Position numbers and translations under genes: made by a program. Below, one piece after another: positions 1 to 6,193 of a stretch of 11,902 nt of DNA (the first letter of the stretch is position 1; the number at the start of each line of letters is the position of its first letter). Source of the DNA: Anaerolineae bacterium (GTDB lineage Bacteria > Chloroflexota > Anaerolineae > 4572-78 > J111); the NCBI GenBank assembly GCA_020433785.1, contig JAGRCC010000904.1, forward strand, positions 1-11,902, in the 5' to 3' direction. The notes under the pieces are model-generated. The model had not been told where the DNA came from. It made no database searches and was given only the letters and a program-made list of their open reading frames with translations.

Positions 1-263
1 TCAGCCTGGTTGATATAATTATAGGCCGCGGCCGTATAAACCTCATTGGCAAAGACAGCCGGCTGCTCGGCCCGAAGGCGAGTCATTGCTTCGAAGTCGA
101 GTTGGGTCTGCTGAAACGTCCGGCAAATCGCCAAAGGGTGCCCGGAACCGGGCGGGCCATACGCCTGAGCCGGTCGAGGCAGCCAAAGCATAAAAATCAA
201 CCCGGCTACCGCCAGCAGCCAACCGATATTCAGGCAAAACCGTTGAGGGGTCACTTGCTTCAT
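1..263 (-). CDS. Secreted protein of unknown function, N-terminal part only (runs off the window)
   Basis: The minus strand is open from an ATG at 263-261 to the window edge, giving 87 complete codons with no stop. The protein starts MKQVTPQRF, followed by a hydrophobic stretch at about residues 12-28 and the sequence LPRPAQA-YG. This is a classic type I signal peptide with an AxA cleavage site after residue 34. The mature part (about 53 residues visible) is hydrophilic and rich in Ala, Gln, Glu and Arg, and looks helical (TRLRAEQPAVFANEVYTAAA). I do not recognise a family. A purine-rich GAGAGAG lies about 7 bases before the ATG and could serve as the ribosome site. The gene is divergent from the lipoprotein gene downstream. 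The main doubt is that only the first part is visible; a chance open frame is unlikely given the well-formed signal peptide. Confidence 0.7.
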   Translation of the reverse strand, partial: MKQVTPQRFCLNIGWLLAVAGLIFMLWLPRPAQAYGPPGSGHPLAICRTFQQTQLDFEAMTRLRAEQPAVFANEVYTAAAYNYINQA

Positions 264-586
264 GACTTATCTCTCTCACTGAGGTTACGCGGCTTTAGGA
301 GTCTTGGTGATGAGATTGAGGGTCCGGGTGGAGAAGGGGAGAATGGTCTATAAACAGGTTTGAATGACAGCTAATTTTTACGCCAACATCGTACTTTGAA
401 TGACTAAAGAACCCGTAAGAAAACCGTATGAATTCGGTTAGAAATTAAAACTCTCGCGAAGTTGAGGCACTATAGATGCAACTGAAGATAGTTATCAAGT
501 TAATGAAATCACGCCACCAATTCCAGCAATTAGCAGTATCGCCGTCTTGGTCGAGATTGACAAATTCGGACCCGGCTAACGCTCAT
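264..586. other. Divergent intergenic region, no gene seen
   Basis: These 323 bases separate two divergently transcribed genes for exported proteins, so both promoters should lie here. No convincing -35/-10 pair is visible. The best -10-like string on the plus strand is TATAGA at 471-476, which would give a leader of about 100 bases to the lipoprotein ATG at 587, but no -35 element is correctly spaced from it. The region contains a perfect 10-base direct repeat, TTTGAATGAC, at 359-368 and 395-404. The open frame continues upstream of 587 to an ATG at 476, but those 37 codons look untranslated (see the lipoprotein entry). Confidence 0.5.
359..404. repeat. 10-base direct repeat, possible operator pair
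   Basis: TTTGAATGAC occurs at 359-368 and again at 395-404, 36 bases apart start to start, in the divergent intergenic region. The copies are perfect but do not extend further. A 10-base repeat in about 320 bases is only mildly unlikely by chance, so a regulatory role is a guess based on location. Confidence 0.25.
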
Positions 587-1951
587 ATGCTTAAATTACT
601 CCTTATTCTGATCACGGTCGGTGTGACCGCGTGCGACTCAAGCAGTTTGCTGACCTTTACCGCGCCGACGCCGACATCGACCTTTGAATTGGCCGTATTT
701 ACCACGCCAACGCCGACCTTGACAGCCACCACCTCGCCAACGCCGGCCCCGACCCGTTCCACCTCGACCCCCACCGCGACCTCCGACGCGCCAACCTCAA
801 CCCCGAAGGCGGTAGCCACTACTGAGCCCGATGAAGACGAAGCCGACAGCGAGTCAGACACCTCACCAGTGGCAACGCCAACCGAAGAGGCTGAGGTGGA
901 GGAAACAGCAGAGGTTGAGGAAGAGGAAGAGGACGCGGACACAGATGAGGATGAGGAGGCCGAGGCAGAGGCAGAGGCTGCGATCGCCGCAGAAGTGCCG
1001 ACCTCGCCGCCGCCGCCGACTGAAGAGCCGTCGCCGACGCCGCAGCCCACCCCGGCGGAGATGTTCGGACGCATTGCTTTCTCAATTGACGATGGCGGCG
1101 GACATTACGATGTGTGGGTTTTTGAAGTGCCGGACGGCGATCCGTTTATCGTGCAGCCGCGCGCTCGCCAGCCGAATTTCTCGAATGATGGCCGGCTGCT
1201 GGTCAATAACCAGGATAACAGCCTGGGCGAAGGGTTGGGCCTGCTCGATTCGAACTACACCTGGCTGGGGCTGGTTAAGGATGTGCCGGAGGACAGCTAT
1301 CCTTTCTGGCACCCCGATGGCACCCGCTACGCCTACTCTAATCCCAAAGCCTTGACCGATCCGATTACGGGCGATCCACTGCCGCACGTGTTCAGCCCTT
1401 GCTCCATGCAGTTACCCAAATTTGAGCAAAAGACGGAATGTCAGGATGTGTTGACATTCGGGAAGGTAGCCGTGGGCGAAGCGCCGGTCTGGACAGAGGA
1501 CGATCGGATCGCTTTTTTCAGCTTTGTAGGGGATGATGGTTTGTACGTGGTTAGCGGCGCGTCGAATCTGTGGGAGGGCGGCGTGGGCTCGCGCCAACCG
1601 CTGGTGACAGCCAATGGACGGCCCAGCGATACGGCCGGCTTCCAGGTTTATTTCTCGGCCGGCAATATCGACCAAAACTGGGAAGCCTATTCCGTCGATT
1701 TGGACGGCAGCAACTTGACCAACTTGTCCAACGCCGAATATTTCCAGGATGGCCTGCCTACTGTCTCACCGGACGGCAATTGGGTGGCGTTTGTTTCGGA
1801 TCGAGCCGGTACGTGGGGTATTTGGGCAGTTCCGCGCAGCGGCGGCGAGCCGGTGCAACTGCTGGATCTATCTAAGATCAACACCAACCCCAGCCCGTGG
1901 GGCACCGGCGATCGCGATTGGACCACCGAGCGGATTAGCTGGGGGCCGTAG
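587..1951 (+). CDS. Lipoprotein with Thr/Pro and acidic stalk carrying a TolB/PD40-type beta-propeller
   Basis: This is a predicted surface lipoprotein of 454 residues. The start at 587 is chosen because MLKLLLILITVGVTAC is a complete lipoprotein signal peptide with lipobox V-T-A-C (lipidated Cys16). The open frame reaches back to an ATG at 476, but that adds 37 polar residues that would bury the signal. After Cys16 come a Thr/Pro/Ser stalk (about 22-75, with repeated TPTPT), a very acidic Glu/Asp/Ala segment (about 80-135) and a Pro-rich hinge (about 138-158). The globular part (about 160-454) has propeller-like blades, including a typical PD40 blade near the end (VSPDGNWVAFVSDRAG, then WGIWAVPRSGG). 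It also has two Cys residues (in SPCSMQ and TECQDV) that could form a disulfide. TolB/PD40 propellers usually bind proteins or act as scaffolds; no catalytic motif is seen. No strong ribosome site precedes 587. The 3' end overlaps the convergent cyclase gene by 17 bases. Confidence 0.85.
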   Translation: MLKLLLILITVGVTACDSSSLLTFTAPTPTSTFELAVFTTPTPTLTATTSPTPAPTRSTSTPTATSDAPTSTPKAVATTEPDEDEADSESDTSPVATPTEEAEVEETAEVEEEEEDADTDEDEEAEAEAEAAIAAEVPTSPPPPTEEPSPTPQPTPAEMFGRIAFSIDDGGGHYDVWVFEVPDGDPFIVQPRARQPNFSNDGRLLVNNQDNSLGEGLGLLDSNYTWLGLVKDVPEDSYPFWHPDGTRYAYSNPKALTDPITGDPLPHVFSPCSMQLPKFEQKTECQDVLTFGKVAVGEAPVWTEDDRIAFFSFVGDDGLYVVSGASNLWEGGVGSRQPLVTANGRPSDTAGFQVYFSAGNIDQNWEAYSVDLDGSNLTNLSNAEYFQDGLPTVSPDGNWVAFVSDRAGTWGIWAVPRSGGEPVQLLDLSKINTNPSPWGTGDRDWTTERISWGP

Positions 1952-3566
1952 AGGGAACGGCCAACCCGACCAATCGATAAACTTGCTCAACCGCGACCCG
2001 GCCTTTGAATTCAACGGGTCCCAATTTGTCGACCAGTACCTCACCCCGGACAGCGTTAAAAGCCGCCTGGCTGAGCAAAATTTGGCCGCCTACGGCACTC
2101 TCTTGCAGCCGCTTGGCCAGGTTGACGGTATCACCAATGGCGGTGTAGTTCATCTGCTGAGGGGCGCCAATATTGCCGACCACGGCCGGGCCGGTATGGA
2201 TGCCGATGCCAAACAGCAGGGGAGCGTGGTCGGCCGTCGCATTGTAACGGGTAATGGCCTGCTGCATAGCCAGAGCGGTCCGAACCGCGCGTAGCGTACT
2301 GTCGGGCTGGAACAACGGGGCGTTAAAGATGGCCATCACCGCGTCACCCATAAATTTATCCAGCGTCCCTTGTTCAGCCATAATAGCCTCAACGGCCACA
2401 TAAAAGTAGTGATTGAGAATTTCAACCACGCTCTCTGAGGGAGAATTTTCAGTGAACCGGCTGAAGTTACGAATATCGGCAAACAATACGCAAATATCCT
2501 GCCGCCGGCCACCCAGAGCCACATCATCGGCATTGTTAACCAGCCTGTCGACCACGGCCGGACTGACGTAACGCTGAAAGATACGGCGGATCGCGACCTT
2601 TTCGGCTTCTTTACTTCTGACCGTGGTCTCGAAAAAGCGGGCTTTGGCAATCGCCACGGCGGCCTGATCGGCCAAAATCGACAGAATATGCTCGTGCCCC
2701 ACGGTAAAGGCGGCCACATCGGGGCTGGCCACGCTGAGCGTGCCTAGCCGCCGGTCTTGGTCCACCAAGGGAACGGCCAGCAGCGAGCGAAGATCATCGA
2801 TGTCCGGCCGGCAGAGATATGGCGCGGCCAGCACATCGGGAATTTGAGCGGGTAGCCGGCTGTCCAGCACCTGGCGAATCACCGGCTCGATGCCCAGATC
2901 AGGGTAGATCATTTTTGAATTCGTTTCAGGGAAAAACACCACCGGCAGCAGCGATTCGTCTTCATCGGATACCAGGTGCATAAAACAGCGGCAGGTTTCG
3001 GGAATAATTTCCAGCGCAGTCTGGGCAATTAGGGTTAAGACCGAGTCTGAGTCAAGGTGGGTGATCAGTTTGAGGCCGGTGTTATGGAGAACTTCCAACT
3101 CCTCCAGATGACGGGCGATCACTCTGGCGAATTTTCCGTTCAAATGCAGCGATACCTCCAGCTCTCGCCGCCGCCGCTCCAACAAATCGTATTGGGCTTT
3201 GATGCGCAGCATCGACCGGACGCGGGCCAGCAGTTCGATCTGGTCAAAGGGTTTGCGAATAAAATCATCGGCACCCGCGTCAAGGCCGCGCACCACATCC
3301 GCCCGCCCGTCGAGGGCCGTGACCAGGATGATCGGAATCGGCTGCCACTCAGGGTTGCCCTTAACTTGCCGGGTCACCTCCAGGCCACTCATCAGGGGCA
3401 TCATCACATCGAGCAAAATCAAATCGGGCTTGACGATCGGTAATTTTTGCATGGCTTCAAAGCCGTCGCCGGCAAACTCAAGGTGATAGCCTACAGATGA
3501 CAGCAAATCCCTTAAAATATTGCGGATTACCGGCTCGTCGTCTACCACCAAAATAGTTTTAGTCAT
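1935..3566 (-). CDS. Response regulator with GAF domain and class III adenylate cyclase output (REC-GAF-AC), copy A
   Basis: This cytosolic protein of 543 residues probably makes cAMP from ATP under phosphorylation control. The receiver (about 4-120) has the acidic pair D9/D10, phospho-acceptor D53 (LILLDVMMP), T83 and K105. A helical linker (about 121-155) leads to a GAF domain (about 165-315), then the IFQRYVSPAVVD connector (329-340) and the cyclase domain (about 355-505). In the cyclase, the metal-binding aspartates are D364 (FADIR) and D408 (KFMGD). The adenine-selecting pair is K404 and T475, a Lys/Thr pair typical of bacterial adenylate rather than guanylate cyclases. The transition-state residues N482 and R486 (VNLAKR) are present. 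All catalytic residues are therefore intact. The gene lies 10 bases after the hybrid kinase stop, with a good ribosome site, so the two are almost certainly one operon. The only input domain besides the receiver is GAF; its ligand cannot be read from sequence. Confidence 0.95.
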   Translation of the reverse strand: MTKTILVVDDEPVIRNILRDLLSSVGYHLEFAGDGFEAMQKLPIVKPDLILLDVMMPLMSGLEVTRQVKGNPEWQPIPIILVTALDGRADVVRGLDAGADDFIRKPFDQIELLARVRSMLRIKAQYDLLERRRRELEVSLHLNGKFARVIARHLEELEVLHNTGLKLITHLDSDSVLTLIAQTALEIIPETCRCFMHLVSDEDESLLPVVFFPETNSKMIYPDLGIEPVIRQVLDSRLPAQIPDVLAAPYLCRPDIDDLRSLLAVPLVDQDRRLGTLSVASPDVAAFTVGHEHILSILADQAAVAIAKARFFETTVRSKEAEKVAIRRIFQRYVSPAVVDRLVNNADDVALGGRRQDICVLFADIRNFSRFTENSPSESVVEILNHYFYVAVEAIMAEQGTLDKFMGDAVMAIFNAPLFQPDSTLRAVRTALAMQQAITRYNATADHAPLLFGIGIHTGPAVVGNIGAPQQMNYTAIGDTVNLAKRLQESAVGGQILLSQAAFNAVRGEVLVDKLGPVEFKGRVAVEQVYRLVGLAVPSTAPS

Positions 3567-3569
3567 CGG

Positions 3570-3576
3570 TCACCTT
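3570..3576 (-). promoter_or_regulatory. Ribosome binding site of cyclase copy A, in the kinase-cyclase junction
   Basis: On the minus strand the junction reads TAG-AAGGTGACCG-ATG: the kinase stop, a strong AAGGTGA ribosome site and the cyclase start, all within 16 bases. The AAGG core is 6 bases from the ATG. This supports the start at 3566 and coupled expression of kinase and cyclase. Confidence 0.8.
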
Positions 3577-5919
3577 CTAAGCAGCAGTCAATTGGAGTTT
3601 CAGCCGGACGCCCAGTTCGGTCAGGCTGACTGGTTTGCTAAGGTAGTCATTGGCCCCGGCGGCCAAACATTGTTCGCGATCACTGGCCATCGCTCGCGCC
3701 GTGAGTGCGATGATCGGAATATGGGCCAGTTCGGTGTCGGCCCGCAGCTGGCGAATGGCGGTTAAGCCATCCAGTTCCGGCAGTTGGATATCCATTAGAA
3801 TTAGGGCAGGGCGCTCGTGGCGGGCCTGGGTGAGGGCCTCTCGGCCAGTAGACGCAACGACGACGCGGTAGCCCTGGCCGGTTAAAAAATCCAGCAATAA
3901 ACCTGCGATCTTTTTATTATCCTCAGCCAGCAGCAGCAGCGGTCCGGATGGCGGGGGAGCGCTCGTGTCAGGGGCTTCGGCTTTAGGCGGGCCGGCCGTA
4001 AAAAAGGCCGGATGGTCGGCCTCCGGCGGGGTTTCGGGCTTGAGCCACGGCAGCGATACGACAAAGCGACTGCCTTGCCCCACCTTGCTTTCCAGCGTGA
4101 CCTCGCCGTGGTGCAATTTGGTTAGGCGATAAACCAGCGATAGACCCAGACCGGTTCCAGGGTGCTGCTGCGTCAAGGTGTTGTCCAACTGCACAAACGG
4201 TTGGAATAGTTGGCTTTGATGCGCTTCGGAAATACCGATGCCGGTATCCCACACGGTAAAAACAACCCGGCCCCGCTCAATGTCTCGATCGACCTCCAGC
4301 CCCACCGCGCCGCCGTCCGGCGTAAACTTAACCGCGTTGCTAAGTAAGTTAACTAAAATCTGCTTCAACCGGCGCTCGTCAGCCTGAATGACAGAAATAG
4401 CGCTATCCAGCGCCAGAGACACCTTCATCTGCTTTTTATAGGCCATCTGCTTGACCAAGGTTAAACTGGCCTGGCATACCGCTTCGATGCTGACGGGAAG
4501 CAGTTCCAGCTCTAATTCATCGGCTTCAACTTTGGCCAGATCCAAGATATCGTTAATCAGGGCCAGTAAATGCCGGCCGCTAGCCTCGATGTTGCGGATC
4601 GATTGGTTTTGTTTGTCGGTCAACGGGCCGTAGATGCCCAATTCCAACATCTCACACAAGCCTAATATAGCCGTCATGGGTGTGCGCAGCTCATGGCTAA
4701 CATTGGCCAAAAATTCATCCTTGAGCCGGGCGATGCGGGCTAACTCAATATTGGCCGCGCGTAGATCGGCGGTCTGTTCGGCTACGCGCTGGGCCAGCTT
4801 GGCCCGTTCTTCTTCCAGCGCGGCTTCGGCCCGTTTCCGCTCGGCAATTTCCTGCTGCGACTGTTCGTAGGATTGGGCGTTAGCAATGGCCACCGCCAGT
4901 TGGTCGGCCACGGATTGGGCCAGGATCAAATCATCGGGGGAGTACGCCCCTACCAAGCGGCTGCCAATATTCCAGGTGCCGATGATTTTACCGTGAGTCC
5001 GCAGCGGGATAATGAGATGGGCCTTGATCTGGTCTCGAACTAACCATTCATCTTCGGCAAAATGGGAGTCGGCAGCGACATTGTGACGCATGAGGGGCTG
5101 GCGGTGGCCAACCACCCAACCCGCAGCCGAAGCCTGGTAAGGGAGGCGGGTACCAAGCGGTAACGGATTCTTGGCGGCGTCGGAGTTGGCGACGTAACTC
5201 ACCCGAAAATGATCCCGTTCCAGCAGGGTGATCGACATGTGGTCGTAGCTGAGCATACGGGCGACATGACTGGCGAAGGCGTAATACACATCTGACATGC
5301 GCAGGCTGACGGTGATGGCCCGGTCGAGTTGCTGCATAAGGGCTAACTGGTGGGTATGGCGTTCGGTTTCGGCATGGAGCCGGGCATTTTCAAGAGCAAT
5401 GGCGGCATGGTTAGCCAGCAGCCGGGCCATCGCTACCTGTTTGGCCGAAAAAACCCGCTCGGAACGTCGATCCATGACATCAACCAGGCCGATCACCCGC
5501 TCTTGAAAAATCATCGGCAGCATCAGCAGCGTGCGGGTATCCGGCTGGTCGGCGTGAGTTTGAACCAGAGAAAGGGCGCCGGACAACGTGAGTTGGGTAG
5601 CCAGTTTATCGGTCAAAACGCGCCGGGTGATCGGGAAATCCGTTAGCTTTAAAGCCATAGGGGTCGCATTGGGGTCGGTGCCCCAGTCTGGCGGTCGATA
5701 GGCCGCTAACTCGTAGAGTTTGTTATCGGCCGGCTTCCAATCAAAAATGGTACAGGCTTCGACGTCCAACAGATTGATCATCTCACCAATGACGGCGCTG
5801 AGTACATGGGTCAGATCAAGGCTGGACATGATCGCGGCGCTGGCCGATTGGAGAATAAGCAATTCTCGATCAGACTGGAGCATTGGCGATTCGGTTGGGT
5901 ACTCTGTAGCGGCTGCCAT
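3577..5919 (-). CDS. Soluble hybrid sensor histidine kinase (GAF-GAF-HisKA-HATPase-REC)
   Basis: This protein of 780 residues senses a signal through two GAF domains (about 32-180 and 208-348), autophosphorylates on His and can pass the phosphate to its own C-terminal receiver. A coiled coil (about 348-400) leads to the H-box FLANVSHELRTP with phospho-acceptor H409. The ATPase domain (about 508-625) has N528 in the N-box (LLSNAVKFTP), D558 in VWDTGIGI and the GTGLGL loop at 588-593. A Pro/Ala-rich linker (about 626-658) precedes the receiver (about 660-776), with E666/D667, D710 (LILMDIQLP), T740 and K762. No membrane segment is seen, so it acts in the cytoplasm. An in-frame GTG at 5925 is possible, but it forms part of the AGGTG ribosome site for the ATG at 5919, which I prefer. 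No HPt domain is present, so transfer onward to the cyclase receivers is either direct from H409 or via an outside HPt. It is cotranscribed with cyclase copy A. Confidence 0.95.
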   Translation of the reverse strand: MAAATEYPTESPMLQSDRELLILQSASAAIMSSLDLTHVLSAVIGEMINLLDVEACTIFDWKPADNKLYELAAYRPPDWGTDPNATPMALKLTDFPITRRVLTDKLATQLTLSGALSLVQTHADQPDTRTLLMLPMIFQERVIGLVDVMDRRSERVFSAKQVAMARLLANHAAIALENARLHAETERHTHQLALMQQLDRAITVSLRMSDVYYAFASHVARMLSYDHMSITLLERDHFRVSYVANSDAAKNPLPLGTRLPYQASAAGWVVGHRQPLMRHNVAADSHFAEDEWLVRDQIKAHLIIPLRTHGKIIGTWNIGSRLVGAYSPDDLILAQSVADQLAVAIANAQSYEQSQQEIAERKRAEAALEEERAKLAQRVAEQTADLRAANIELARIARLKDEFLANVSHELRTPMTAILGLCEMLELGIYGPLTDKQNQSIRNIEASGRHLLALINDILDLAKVEADELELELLPVSIEAVCQASLTLVKQMAYKKQMKVSLALDSAISVIQADERRLKQILVNLLSNAVKFTPDGGAVGLEVDRDIERGRVVFTVWDTGIGISEAHQSQLFQPFVQLDNTLTQQHPGTGLGLSLVYRLTKLHHGEVTLESKVGQGSRFVVSLPWLKPETPPEADHPAFFTAGPPKAEAPDTSAPPPSGPLLLLAEDNKKIAGLLLDFLTGQGYRVVVASTGREALTQARHERPALILMDIQLPELDGLTAIRQLRADTELAHIPIIALTARAMASDREQCLAAGANDYLSKPVSLTELGVRLKLQLTAA

Positions 5920-5949
5920 AGACACCTGGCCTGGTCTTAGCGAAAAACT

Positions 5950-5955
5950 ATTTTA
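5950..5955 (-). promoter_or_regulatory. Possible -10 element for the kinase-cyclase operon
   Basis: On the minus strand TAAAAT lies 30 bases before the kinase ATG at 5919, which would give a leader of about 24 bases containing the AGGTG ribosome site. A separate promoter is expected because a strong terminator stands just upstream. No good -35 hexamer is found 16-18 bases away, so this is only a candidate. Confidence 0.3.
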
Positions 5956-6014
5956 GAGCGACGGCTACTTTTACTTGCGTAAGCGCCCGTCACCTAGCCT
6001 GCCGAATGGATACT

Positions 6015-6078
6015 AAAAACAAAAAACCTCCTGTGCAGTGCCAACTTCGCCTGAGGGAAGTTGATACAGGAGGTTTTT
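6015..6078 (-). terminator. Intrinsic terminator after cyclase copy B, two-tier hairpin
   Basis: A perfect 13-base inverted repeat (6022-6034 with 6066-6078, core ACCTCCTGT/ACAGGAGGT) encloses a second perfect 7-base hairpin, CAACTTC (6042-6048) with GAAGTTG (6057-6063) and an 8-base loop. On the minus strand the outer stem is followed by TTTTTTGTTTTT (complement of 6015-6026), a textbook uridine tract. It sits about 115 bases after the cyclase stop and before the kinase gene, so it separates two transcription units. The short T run on the plus side (6074-6078) might allow weak termination in the other direction too. Confidence 0.85.
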
Positions 6079-6193
6079 AATCCGGGCGTAGCCCCAGACA
6101 AACCCATACACAGCATAAGATGTTCAAAGAGCATCGGTTAGTGACGCTGCTATTGTAATGGGTTCTAAGGGGTCTGACAATAGAGTAGTAGTA

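Noticed and set aside
557..562. Perfect TTGACA, possible -35 of the lipoprotein promoter
   Set aside because: A -10 at the right distance would overlap the ATG at 587 and has no match to consensus; transcription would start inside the gene.
476..586. Upstream ATG extending the lipoprotein by 37 residues
   Set aside because: The extension is polar and would bury a perfect lipobox signal peptide that starts at 587.
838..985. GA-rich repeats as a tandem repeat array or CRISPR
   Set aside because: Units are irregular and coding for Glu/Asp; there are no spacers or fixed period.
583..1355. Long frames opposite or out of phase with the acidic stalk (Ser-rich 583-1074 minus, Arg-rich 831-1355 plus)
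   Set aside because: They are shadows of the repetitive Glu/Asp/Thr/Pro codons; composition is low-complexity, and no start signals are seen.
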